Shown here piece by piece: positions 35,873-44,327 of a DNA stretch of 64,000 bases. The stretch spans positions 118,795-182,794 of the forward strand of contig JACQFZ010000070.1 of assembly GCA_016199745.1 (NCBI GenBank), read 5' to 3'. This stretch comes from Gammaproteobacteria bacterium. Lineage in GTDB: Bacteria > Pseudomonadota > Gammaproteobacteria > Acidiferrobacterales > Sulfurifustaceae. Below the pieces are notes generated by a model that saw only the letters and a list, made by a program, of their open reading frames with translations, did not search any database and was not told the DNA's origin. A program made the position numbers and the translations under genes. Every line of letters starts with the position of its first letter. Position 1 is the first letter of the stretch.

Positions 35873-36643
35873 TTACAGATTCAGATTTACCACGGCACGC
35901 AATGGCAAGTGATCGGAAGCGGCGCGCGCCAGCGGCGAGTCGTGAACCTGAATATTGAGCAGGTTGACGGTTGGCGCCACCCAGATGCGATCGAGTGCGA
36001 TCACCGGCCACACTGATGGGAACGTATTCAACGCTGGTTGCTTGCCGAGACGCGCATGCATCCACCGTAACGGCCGGCGCCACGGCAACCACTCGTTAAA
36101 ATCGCTCAAGATGACGACCGGCTCGTCGGGATGTGCGAGTACCGCATCGAGCAATATTCGCGTTTGCCGGCGGCGTTCGCGTGAAAACAATCCTAAGTGC
36201 GTTACCAGCACACGCAATCGTTGGCCATGCACCTCAAGATCGACGTCGAGAATACCGCGCGGTTCGTGATTGCCGACGCTGACGTCATACGTGCGCACCT
36301 CGAGCACCAAATGGCGCGTCAGCAGCGCATTACCGTAGTGACTATCGGCGCGCAGAATGGTGCTACCGGCTACGGCTTGATAACCGGTCTCTTCGGCCAA
36401 GTAGTTCAACTGATGAATATCGGGACCGTTACCGAAATGCGATTCCACTTCCTGTAAGCCGATGAGGTCCGGCTCGATTTCTTCGATTACGCGCGCTACG
36501 CGCTCCGGATCGTTGCGGCCATCGAAGCCACGGCAACGATGAATGTTATACGAGGCGACCGTGACCTGCGCCTGCGCGCGCGCCGGTGCCGGCGACGCTA
36601 CGCGGTCTTCAGCCAACACCGCACCACCGCCGCCACGCTCCAC
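35873..36643 (-). CDS. Endonuclease/exonuclease/phosphatase family protein
   Basis: 256 residues from a GTG at 36643; the true start could be a few codons later, since similarity begins at VTVASYNIHRCRGFDG. The EEP (DNase I-like) motifs are complete: LQEVESHFG (metal Glu), VLVTHLGL, ILSDFNEW (Asp-x-Asn) and the terminal SDHLPL (Asp-His). The cysteine in NIHRC and the VTHLG motif suggest the branch active on phosphoesters such as lipids or nucleic acid ends. The substrate is unknown. It is followed upstream by a second EEP gene, forming a tandem pair. Confidence 0.88.
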   Translation of the reverse strand: MERGGGGAVLAEDRVASPAPARAQAQVTVASYNIHRCRGFDGRNDPERVARVIEEIEPDLIGLQEVESHFGNGPDIHQLNYLAEETGYQAVAGSTILRADSHYGNALLTRHLVLEVRTYDVSVGNHEPRGILDVDLEVHGQRLRVLVTHLGLFSRERRRQTRILLDAVLAHPDEPVVILSDFNEWLPWRRPLRWMHARLGKQPALNTFPSVWPVIALDRIWVAPTVNLLNIQVHDSPLARAASDHLPLRAVVNLNL

Positions 36644-36763
36644 GCTTGCGGCACGTAACCGCGGGGAGTGAACGGCGCTTCCGCATCAAAGATTTCGCTG
36701 ATCGAACCGACACAAGCATCATCGAGATGGCGCGCGCCTCTTTATCGATGGCGATCGGATGGT

Positions 36764-37498
36764 TCATGGTGGGCGGTCGTTCAGCGTTACCACCAATCCT
36801 AAGTGATCGGACAACCGTATGCCGTCGCCAGCGGCAGCAACGCGTTCAATCGACTGAATACGCGGATACAACTCGGGACTGGCGAGCACGTAGTCGATGC
36901 GTTGCGTCGGCCGATCGGACTCGAACGTCCAACCGGGATCGTTCGGACGCAGGCTCGCCCACACATCGGTCCAACCGGCACGACGCAGCGTTTCCACCGC
37001 GGCGCTGTCCGGCGCACTATTTAAATCACCACACAGCAGCGACGGTCCGGGCGTGCGGAAGGCAACTGTCTCGCGGGCGTTGTTCAGCGCTTGCGTCTGC
37101 ACCCAGGAAAAATGTGCGTTGTAGAGGTCAACATGGCCGACCGCGGTTTCGATGCCGGTCTTTAGAACAATGCGGCGATCGCCGTCCTCGTGGTTACCGA
37201 GGTGATTGAGTCGATGTACCGCCAAATCGGCAAGCTGTCGGCGCGCGATAAATGCCGAGCCGCGGGTCGCGGTCTTACCCTTCATGGCGGCGACGAAAGT
37301 AACGTGTTCATAACCTAACAACGCCGCCAATTCAGCCGCTTGACCACAACCGTCGACACGCTCGACCGCTTGCAATGCGACGACATCGACATCGGCTTGA
37401 CGCACGGCATCGGCGATTAATGTCCGCCGGGCTTTCCATTTTCCGTGCTTGGGTACGCGATAATTCAGATTGAGACTCATGAAACGAAGCATGGGCAT
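36764..37498 (-). CDS. Endonuclease/exonuclease/phosphatase family protein with altered metal site
   Basis: 244 residues. The EEP fold is clear: MSLNLNYRVPKHGKWKAR, VVALQAVERV, YNAHFSWVQ, LLCGDLNSAPDS, RIDYVLASPE and LSDHLGLVV. The usual LQE glutamate, which binds the catalytic magnesium, is Ala here (LQAV), while the DxN and DH motifs remain. Activity may be reduced or lost. The gene is followed by the intact paralogue on the same strand; the two are only distantly similar. Confidence 0.85.
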   Translation of the reverse strand: MPMLRFMSLNLNYRVPKHGKWKARRTLIADAVRQADVDVVALQAVERVDGCGQAAELAALLGYEHVTFVAAMKGKTATRGSAFIARRQLADLAVHRLNHLGNHEDGDRRIVLKTGIETAVGHVDLYNAHFSWVQTQALNNARETVAFRTPGPSLLCGDLNSAPDSAAVETLRRAGWTDVWASLRPNDPGWTFESDRPTQRIDYVLASPELYPRIQSIERVAAAGDGIRLSDHLGLVVTLNDRPP

Positions 37499-37530
37499 CC
37501 TGCCACATCGTTATTTGTGGAAATCGTACG

Positions 37531-37556
37531 AGCGTTGCCCGTTACCGGGCAACGCT
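37531..37556 (-). terminator. Strong hairpin after the GT4 gene
   Basis: AGCGTTGCCCG and CGGGCAACGCT form a perfect 11-bp stem with a four-base loop in the 87 bases between the GT4 gene and the second EEP gene. No clear U-run follows on the minus strand, so it is either a weak intrinsic terminator or a processing hairpin. Confidence 0.55.
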
Positions 37557-37585
37557 AGCTTTATTGTTGGATTTAGTCGTTAACC

Positions 37586-38608
37586 TCAGGGCGGGCTTTG
37601 TTGCGGCTGCGATACCCGTTCGACCGACGGTGGCGCATACGCCGAGCGTGTTTGCGTTCGTTGCCCGGCGACATCGGCGAAAGTCCGCTCCCAATCGCGG
37701 CTAAAGCGATGGATGTGAAAATAGTCTTGCGCCACTTTGCGCGCACCCTGGCCCAAGCGTTCCGCTTCGGCACTATCGTCGAGCAAGGCGCGCATGACAT
37801 CGACCAACTGATCGACATCATTATGTAGATAACCGGAGATGCCGTTCTGGACGGTATTTGTCATTTCGGTGGTCGCCAGCCCAACGATCGGTAACCCGAG
37901 CATCATCGCTTCACATACCGCCAGGCCAAGACTGGTATAGCGGATCGGATTAAAAAAGAATCGATAGCGCGCTTGGAGTTCGGGCAACTGATCGTGCCGC
38001 ACCTCGCCTAATCCCCCGGGACTCTCGTCGGCACCCATGCCAACTAAGTCGAGCGGCACTGAGCGCCGGGCGCTGCAGTACACATCATTACCAAGACGAC
38101 GCCCGCGGCGATTCAGATGATTGACGACGACAATGCCACGGTCGAGCTCGCCGGTGTAGGAAACATTCGGCGGCACCTTCACACCGTGCGGAATGACCCG
38201 CGTCGGCGTACGACCACTGTTCCACATCAACCGGTTGAAATGGGTGACGTGGACTAACAGCACGTTCGGATCGTCGACCACATGCGGCGTGTCGGTCGGC
38301 GATTCGCGCGGCGGATCGTGCTCTAGGTAAACCTGCGGAATATCGCGCTGCGCCTTCGACAAAATCTCGTACTGGTTTTTGAGATAATGCTCGGGCGATT
38401 GGAACAGTACGCAATCGAACATCCGGCCGGGCAATTCGGCCACCGGCATATCGTGCACGTTCGATCCCCACGGAAAATGCCCGGACTTACCACCGTAACC
38501 CGGTCCGCGGTCGGGCTTCGACAGCACATAAAGTTCGATGGGCGCTTGGCTTAAATAATAAAGATAACTCCCGTGGATATGCCACGTGAGGACGCGTAGC
38601 GGTCGCAT
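37586..38608 (-). CDS. GT4-family glycosyltransferase
   Basis: 340 residues. The N-terminal half is variable but has LRVLTWHIHGSYLYYLSQAP. The C-terminal Rossmann domain carries RVIPHGVKVPP, then GIVVVNHLNRRGRRLGND, FFNPIRYTSLGLAVCEAMML and GLPIVGLATTEMTNTVQNGI, typical of family 4 retaining transferases. The E-x7-E-like site is TSLGLAVCEA. It probably adds a sugar to LPS core or exopolysaccharide. It appears to be one of few complete genes in this decayed cluster. Confidence 0.88.
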   Translation of the reverse strand: MRPLRVLTWHIHGSYLYYLSQAPIELYVLSKPDRGPGYGGKSGHFPWGSNVHDMPVAELPGRMFDCVLFQSPEHYLKNQYEILSKAQRDIPQVYLEHDPPRESPTDTPHVVDDPNVLLVHVTHFNRLMWNSGRTPTRVIPHGVKVPPNVSYTGELDRGIVVVNHLNRRGRRLGNDVYCSARRSVPLDLVGMGADESPGGLGEVRHDQLPELQARYRFFFNPIRYTSLGLAVCEAMMLGLPIVGLATTEMTNTVQNGISGYLHNDVDQLVDVMRALLDDSAEAERLGQGARKVAQDYFHIHRFSRDWERTFADVAGQRTQTRSAYAPPSVERVSQPQQSPP

Positions 38609-38661
38609 GGAGGCGTTCCCTCTCTAAAAATAAGACGATTCATCGGCTCCCTGTTCTCCCT

Positions 38662-39392
38662 CTATATAAGTAACGCGTCGATTTCCCGCATCACTGCCGC
38701 TGTCGTTACTCTAATCGCGCACGGATGGCCTATTGGACAGCTCCAATGATCGCACGGCCGGCAATTTATCGAATGAAACACGCGTCGATGTCGGTCGGCG
38801 TTTGGCGGGGCCCAGCGCGCGGGCGATGACCCAGTGTAAATCACTATGCTCGGAACTTTTAGCGCAGCAACAATGTGGGATACCCCCGTATCGTTACCGA
38901 CCAGCAACCGCGCGTCGGCGACCAACGCCGCCATAACGCCGACCGACGTTTGCCCGGTGAGATCGACACAGGGGGTGTGCATCGCTGCCGCGACCGTCGC
39001 CGTCAGCGCGCGCTCCGTTTCAGTACCGGTGAGCACGACGCGCAGGCCGCGCTCGCTCAAGGCGTCGGCGACCACAGCAAAGCGTTCTGTGCGCCGACAT
39101 GCACGCAGGCGTAGCCACCGGGCGTCAATGCCTGCGCGCTTTGCAAGCTTGCCGCCGCTCGTCGTCGGTAATGGGAAATTCGAGCGGCCCACGGCAGGCC
39201 GATGAGCACGATCTCGGCGCCCGGCCATGCCGCGCGCAATGCACGCAACGCCGGCACCGCGCATAACATGTCACCGAGCTGAAGTGCGCGAAAGACAGCG
39301 ATACGTTTTGGCTCGCCACCGCGCCAACGCTGTTCGTATCGCATCGCTGCATACTCCGCCATGAGCACTCCGTCCAGAAGATTCCCCAACAA
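38662..39392 (-). pseudogene. GT9 heptosyltransferase, internally deleted and frameshifted
   Basis: The N-terminal 45-50 residues ([20 protein letters not shown], then [15 protein letters not shown]) are those of an ADP-heptose LPS heptosyltransferase. After that the frame runs to [13 protein letters not shown] and stops near 39057. A second frame continues with [60 protein letters not shown] and CDHWSCPIGHPC, the family's C-terminal half. About 100-150 central residues are absent and one frameshift lies near 39070-39085. The gene is not functional as read. Confidence 0.82.
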
Positions 39393-39451
39393 TTTTTCGA
39401 TAACAAAATTAACATCGATACACTTAGCTTCCGCTACGTCGAAGCACTAAG

Positions 39452-39527
39452 CCCCTCTCCCCTTGCGGGAGAGGGGTGATCATAGATTTCCTTCTTGTTA
39501 TCTACCCCTTCCCGCAAGGGGAGAGGG
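39452..39527. repeat. Pair of GC-rich dispersed palindromes
   Basis: Two copies of the CCCTCTCCC/GGGAGAGGG family. The first, at 39452-39476 (CCCCTCTCCCC loop GGGAGAGGGG), is nearly perfect. The second, at 39505-39527, is less regular. They lie between the GT9 remnant and the radical SAM remnant, both broken genes, and match the doublet at 1169-1258 in spacing and orientation. Confidence 0.72.
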
Positions 39528-39630
39528 ACCGCGGTGTTATTTTTCAGCGACGAATTCAACAAGTGCCGACTGACAGATCGTATGCCAGACAAAGTTCTGC
39601 TCGGAACGACAAGGAGTTCTCCGTGCCGAT

Positions 39631-40604
39631 CTAGAACACCCCGTGATACACCGCACACGAACGACAAACCGCCGGCGGCGTGTCCGACGCCAACGCCGCC
39701 CGAAACTCGTTGTACGGTGCATCACTCCACACGGCATCGACACCACGCTCGGCCATATTGCCAAGACTGATGCGATCGGGGGTGCCGGCCATACAGCACC
39801 GCATCGCCTGGCCTTGATAGCTGATATACGGTCCGCGCGTCGGCCAATCGCAACGCGGCGCCGAATGCTTCACCGACGTCAGTCGCGGCAACCGCAAATC
39901 GAGTCCTAATGCGCGCGCTCGCGGGCGGCGCCGAAGTATTCTTCGATCCGTGCCGGTACGTCGTTGAGCAACGTTTGCGCATCGACGAAGTCGCGCATCG
40001 GCCGATAATGTTCCGGCAGGCTGTCTTCGCCGTAGTCGTGACACAAGTGCTGCACAAATACGCTATCGATGCCGTAATTCGCCGGCAGCTCGTGCAAATT
40101 CTCGCGCATCACCACGACTACCATGCGCACACGTGGTTGCTGTGCATCGCGCGCAGCGCGTACTTGCAGCAACTGTTGGAGGTGTCGCTGCACACGGCTG
40201 AAGCTCGCTTTCAGGCGAATACGTTCATACGTCTCGGCGGTGGCGCCGTCGAGCGACGCATGCAACTCTGCCAAGCCGCTGTCGATACACAATCCCGCGC
40301 GCCGAGTCGACAGCAACGTCAGATTGGTATTAGTACTCGCGTGTATGCCGCGATCAGTGGCGTAACGCACCATGTCGAAAAACTGCGGATGCATAAGCGG
40401 CTCGCCCATGCCTTGCAAGTGCAACGTCTTCAGTCCGGGCAACTCGTCGATGAGACGCGTATAAGTTGCGAACGCCATGAACGCCAGCGGCCCATACGGC
40501 GGCCCGTCTTGGCGGAATTGAATCGGACACATGCGACAGCGAAGGTTACATTGGCCGACCGGCTCAATCTGGGCGAAGCTGATGTCCGACATTCCTGCTC
40601 CCAC
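39631..40604 (-). pseudogene. Radical SAM/SPASM protein split by a frameshift
   Basis: The first part (39906-40604, 232 residues) has the 4Fe-4S motif CNLRCRMC at about residue 18 and the following HLQGMGEPLMHPQFFDMVRY. It stops at a TAG at 39906-39908. Another frame resumes immediately with ALGLDLRLPRLTSVKHSAPR, then CDWPTRGPYISYQGQAMRCC and the SPASM-type cysteines ending in AVCRSCAVYHGVF at 39631. The shift lies at an eight-base alternating GC tract (39911-39918). Family members of this layout modify sugars or peptides. Either a real mutation, a sequencing slip or a slippage site. Confidence 0.85.
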
Positions 40605-40607
40605 ATT

Positions 40608-41594
40608 TCAAAAGAACATGACGCGATACTTAACAGCGCCCACCATTCGCCAAAATATCGCTACCGGCGGAATTAATGCCGACGTCAGCAACATCTCCAT
40701 TACATGCGAGAGCCGATGCGATGTGCGCTGCAATCGTCTGCTGCACAAACGCGCAGTTATCGTTAGCCAAGCCGCGCTGGCGCTCCAGGCGAGCGGCGCG
40801 TAGTCCACACCCCACCCGATTAAGCCGCCAACTAACAACGCCGATGTGCAGTAATAATCCCAGCGCGGCGCACGACGTACGCGCATGCGATATAGCGTGG
40901 GATGTTTCTTATAGAGCAGCGCATCGAACTGGATCTTACGTTGCTGCTGCAAGCTGACGCCCCACCCCGCCGGCCGTATCGGATGGACAACGGTAGCCCG
41001 CGGTGCCGGCGCGACGTCAAGCGAATGTTCGATCAACGAAAAATAAAAATCGCTGTCCTCGCGCCACGCCGCCGTGAAACCCTCGTCGAATCCGTCGACG
41101 GCGGTCAGCACCTGTCGCCGACAAAAACAATTGGCGGTAGCAAAACCGGCGCCGGCTAACCGCGCCGCGTCGCGCTCGTAGTCGGTCGGCTCGTCCGAAA
41201 TCGGCACGACGACGCGTCCCCAAACGGCGGCGTAACGTCCACCGAGCGCGGCGACGCCTTCACGCAACCAATCGGGCAACGGCACGCAATCGTCGTCGGT
41301 AAAGGCGATGATCGAACCATTCGCAGCACGCCAACCGGCATTACGCGCCGCCGCCGGGCCATGCCGGCCCTGCACTCGCACGTAACGCAACAGCGGCCGC
41401 TCGCTCGGTTGCTGGCGGCGCCACTGCACCAAGTCGCGCGTAGCAGCATCGTCACCGTCGTCGGCAACGACGATTTCGAAAGTACCCGCCGGATATTCCT
41501 GGCTCAGTAACGCGCCAAGACAGCGATCAAGCAAGTGCGGTCGCTTGTACGTCGGCACGACGATCGATACGCGCACGATGATATCGAGTCGCAT
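40608..41594 (-). CDS. GT2-family glycosyltransferase
   Basis: 328 residues. The GT-A fold is complete: VSIVVPTYKRPHLLDRCLGA, EIVVADDGDDAATRDLV, GPAAARNAGWRAANGSIIAF with the DxD-type TDDDCVPLPDW, then FVTDE-like ATANCFCRRQVLTAVDGFDE. Two membrane helices lie near the C-terminus (LLVGGLIGWGVDYAPLAWSA). It starts at the TGATG overlap with the carbamoyltransferase remnant. It probably elongates a surface glycan. It appears intact. Confidence 0.92.
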   Translation of the reverse strand: MRLDIIVRVSIVVPTYKRPHLLDRCLGALLSQEYPAGTFEIVVADDGDDAATRDLVQWRRQQPSERPLLRYVRVQGRHGPAAARNAGWRAANGSIIAFTDDDCVPLPDWLREGVAALGGRYAAVWGRVVVPISDEPTDYERDAARLAGAGFATANCFCRRQVLTAVDGFDEGFTAAWREDSDFYFSLIEHSLDVAPAPRATVVHPIRPAGWGVSLQQQRKIQFDALLYKKHPTLYRMRVRRAPRWDYYCTSALLVGGLIGWGVDYAPLAWSASAAWLTITARLCSRRLQRTSHRLSHVMEMLLTSALIPPVAIFWRMVGAVKYRVMFF

Positions 41595-42240
41595 CAGCGC
41601 ACCAACTCCCCCTCTCCCTCCGGGAGAGGGAAACTAAACATCGCCCGCTTCGCCACAGTCAGCTCTCGTTTCATGACGCAATTGAGCGCCACGCCGCCAG
41701 CCATGCATAAATTCTTTAGGCCGATTTCGCGCTGCGGCCAATGCGCCAACGTCAATACCGTTTCTTCCAACGATTTTTGCAATGAGCTAGCGACATCGTA
41801 GTGATGCGGCGTCAGTGGCTCACCCGGCGCGCGCGCACGACCAAACACTTCCATTAACGGTGGCAAGTCGACGCGGTACTGACCGTTATCGCCGATCGTC
41901 AGAATGCGCGCGAACTCGGCGGCGTACCTAGGCGTCCCGAACGACGCCAATGCCATCACTTTGTATTCGTCCGACGAATGCAAAAAGCCGAGATGCCGTG
42001 TGATCGCTTCGTATAACAAGCCGAGCGAGTGCGGCAATTCGACTTCGCCGAGGCGCTGCAACTGATTATCGCGACCGATCGCGTAACTCGTGGTAACGCG
42101 TTCACCCCGGCCGTCCATGGTAAGTACCGCCGCTTCGGTAAACGGCGCCGGTAAAAATGCACTGGCCTCGTGTGCCAAATGATGATCGATAAAATGCCAG
42201 CGATACGGCATGGGATCGCGCCGACGGAAACGCGCGCGCT
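41594..42240 (-). pseudogene. Carbamoyltransferase (NodU/CmcH family), middle part, truncated at its C-terminus
   Basis: The readable segment (from a possible ATG at 42211) has FIDHHLAHEASAFLPAPFTE, VLTMDGRGERVTTSYAIGRD, YEAITRHLGFLHSSDEYKVM and CMAGGVALNCVMKRELT, the signatures of O-carbamoyltransferases. Normal proteins continue another 200 or so residues after this motif. Here the frame ends 15 codons later inside a dispersed palindrome. The beginning of the same enzyme lies just upstream in another frame (42239-42586), so the gene has lost its end and suffered a frameshift. Confidence 0.82.
41608..41630. repeat. Dispersed palindrome overlapping a coding end
   Basis: CCCTCTCCC, a three-base TCC loop and GGGAGAGGG give a perfect nine-bp inverted repeat (41610-41630). 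It supplies the last codons of the truncated carbamoyltransferase (FPLPEGEGELVR) and sits ten bases from the next start codon. It is the cleanest copy of the family seen at 1169, 17230 and 39452. Confidence 0.78.
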
Positions 42241-42991
42241 AATGATGCGGCACACCATCGAGTAAATGTCGCGGCGCATTCAAGATATAAGAGAAGAACA
42301 GCGGGTCCCACGGCGAGTCCCAGCCAGGCGCCGGTTCGGCGCTCGGCTCGAACGACAAGGTGATGCCGTGCAAATCGCGTTCGCGCAACAGTTGTTGCGG
42401 ATCGTAGGCGTAGGCGATGTGCTGGAGATCGACCAGCGCGATACCGGCCTGCCGTAAACAGAAATCGATGGCGTGATACGGCAGCTCGTAGGCGCTGAAC
42501 GGGATCGGGCGCTTGGCGTGCTTAATGCGCGTAAAGCGTTCTTCCTCGGCGACGGCGATAACGCGGCCGTCGGCAACCAGACAAGCGTCGGTCAACAAGT
42601 GATAAGGATTCTCGCGGCAGTGCGCCAACCGCAACGGAATATCGGCGAGATAACACAGATGCGCCGCCGGCAACGGATTCTGGCTATAGACCTTGAAGAT
42701 CACGGCGGCATCGAACCGTTGTCGGCGCAACAGACGCAGCAGCACCCGATCGTCATGGGCGTCGGTACGCGACCGCGCCGCCTTCATCCACGGCGCCTCG
42801 TACGTCAACACTTGATCGACGCCCGGCAAAAACGGCGCGAGCGTAGCCGGCGACGTCAGCACAGTCACACGTCGGCCCGGACGGCCGCACTTGAGCGCAC
42901 GAATCGCCGGCCCGGTCATCAGCAAATCGCCGATGGCGTCGAGCCGGATGCATAATAAATTTTCCGCCTGGCACCACGGGGTAGTACTCAT
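42239..42991 (-). pseudogene. Chimera of GT9 heptosyltransferase N-terminus and carbamoyltransferase N-terminus
   Basis: 250 residues from an ATG overlapping the gmhB stop (ATGA). Residues 1-135 are the front half of a GT9 heptosyltransferase (LLCIRLDAIGDLLMTGPAIR, VDQVLTYEAPWMKA, FDAAVIFKVYSQNPLPAAHL, LRLAHCRENPYHLLTD). From residue 136 (ACLVADGRVIAVAEEERFTR, IKHAKRPIPFSAYELPYHAI, DFCLRQAGIALVD) it is the N-terminal region of a NodU/CmcH carbamoyltransferase. The junction is near 42586, in frame. The sequence stops at a TAG next to CGCGCGCGC (42231-42239), beyond which the carbamoyltransferase continues in a shifted frame. Confidence 0.83.
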
Positions 42992-43593
42992 AATTCCATC
43001 CCACGGTGCAATGCTCGCGGCGGCGAATGCGACATATCGGCGAGCGCAATAACGTCGGCGGCGGCGCGCAAGTCGGTCGCCATACCGGCGGCGTGACGAT
43101 ACGGATTGTGATACCACTTGGTCTCGTTACCGACGTCGAGCATCACGCTGCGACAACCGGCGCGATTTCCCGCTTCGACATCGTCGAGAATGTCGCCGAT
43201 CATCCACGAGCACGTAAGATCAACGCCGTGTATCGTCGCTGCCGCCAGCAATAGCCCCGGCGCCGGCTTGCGACAACGACAAACCGTCGCGTAACGGGCG
43301 ATGCGACCGTCCGGATGATGCGGGCAATAATAAAAGCCCTCGAGCGGCACACCGTTAGCCTCGAACAACGCTTGCAATTGCTGTTGCACCCGACGCAACG
43401 CGTCGGCACCGAAGTAACCCAGAGCAATGCCCGGCTGATTGGAGACGACAATCAATGCGTAACCAAGTGCGTGCAACCGTCGCAAACCGGCGCCGGCGCG
43501 CGGCGCCAGGCGCATCTGTTCCGGTCGCACGTTGTATGGCACGTTCTCGAGCAACGTACCGTCCTTGTCGAGAAACGCTGCCTTTATGGCCAT
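42988..43593 (-). CDS. gmhB: D-glycero-D-manno-heptose 1,7-bisphosphate 7-phosphatase (HAD family)
   Basis: 201 residues from the ATG at 43593, with GGAG five to six bases ahead. HAD motif I is FLDKDGTLLENVPYNV, motif II is IVVSNQPGIALGYF, and motif III/IV is GDILDDVEAGNRAG. The GmhB/HisB-N zinc cysteines and His are present (YYCPHHPDGRIARYATVCRC, then RKPAPGLLL). GmhB removes the 7-phosphate in the ADP-heptose pathway for LPS core. It appears complete and keeps its tight overlap with neighbours that are themselves broken. Confidence 0.9.
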   Translation of the reverse strand: MAIKAAFLDKDGTLLENVPYNVRPEQMRLAPRAGAGLRRLHALGYALIVVSNQPGIALGYFGADALRRVQQQLQALFEANGVPLEGFYYCPHHPDGRIARYATVCRCRKPAPGLLLAAATIHGVDLTCSWMIGDILDDVEAGNRAGCRSVMLDVGNETKWYHNPYRHAAGMATDLRAAADVIALADMSHSPPRALHRGMEL

Positions 43594-43713
43594 GATGTCT
43601 CCGTCATCGGCATCGCCATGATTTCGGGGATTACCGTTTCCCGCGGGCACGTCAGCACGAAGCGAACGACGTCGGCGACGTGCCGCGGATCTTGCAGATT
43701 AGTGAGCGTTGGC
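43584..43713 (-). pseudogene. C-terminal remnant of a short-chain dehydrogenase
   Basis: About 40 codons reading LQDPRHVADVVRFVLTCPRE, TVIPEIMAMPMTETSWP then stop. This is the closing pattern of short-chain dehydrogenases (xxPEDVAxAVxFLLxxPxxxxIPEIxVxPxxE). Nothing of the NAD-binding or catalytic part remains, because upstream of about 43705 the sequence is a GT4 transferase in a different frame. The stop overlaps the gmhB start, as it would have in the intact operon. Confidence 0.72.
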
Positions 43714-44203
43714 AATGATCTGCTCCTCGAACACGGCGCGTTCCCGCGGAAAATGATCGGCCTCGCCTTGATGCAATCGCCGCACGCGGCCGAGGGCATG
43801 AAAGGTAATGACGAACGGCAAATCGAGCGTGGTCTTCAACCACATCGCCACTACACCAGAGGTCCAGAAATTGGCATGTGCCAATTGATACCGGCAACGC
43901 TCGCGTTTACAAAAGGCGACGACGTTATCGGCGAACTCACCCATGAACGGTAGCAATGCTTCCTTCGGCAAGGCGCGCGCCGGGCCGGCGTCGATATGAA
44001 TCACACGAACGCGATTGATGAACTCCACTACCTCGGGCAGCGTCTCTTCGTCGCGGCGCGTAAACACGTCCACCTTAATAGCCGCGATTCGCTAGTTGGT
44101 TGGCAATCTGCGCGACATAAACGTTCTGACCGCCGCTGTCGACATCGCCGAGCGTAGCGAGCGGCGAGGCATGCTCACTGAGTATCGCAATCCGTGCGAC
44201 CAT
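43699..44203 (-). pseudogene. GT4 (sucrose-synthase-like) glycosyltransferase, frameshifted and truncated
   Basis: The ATG at 44203 has GAGGAA upstream and opens IAILSEHASPLATLGDVDSG, GQNVYVAQIANQLANRGY, the unmistakable start of a GT4 transferase of the sucrose-phosphate-synthase type. A stop follows at 44075. One base out of frame the protein continues VDVFTRRDEETLPEVVEFIN, HANFWTSGVVAMWLKTTLDL and PFVITFHALGRVRRLHQGEA up to about residue 165. The sequence then meets the dehydrogenase remnant near 43700. The nucleotide-binding C-terminal domain is gone, so the gene is dead. Confidence 0.85.
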
Positions 44204-44327
44204 AAAAATAAATTCCTCGTTGTTGTACGACGTGGCACTGGAGGTTACACAGCGCGAAGGCGCCATTGTGCCGCGGACCCTACCATCGCTCGCAATCAGC
44301 AATACTACTGAGCACCGCACTCACTCC

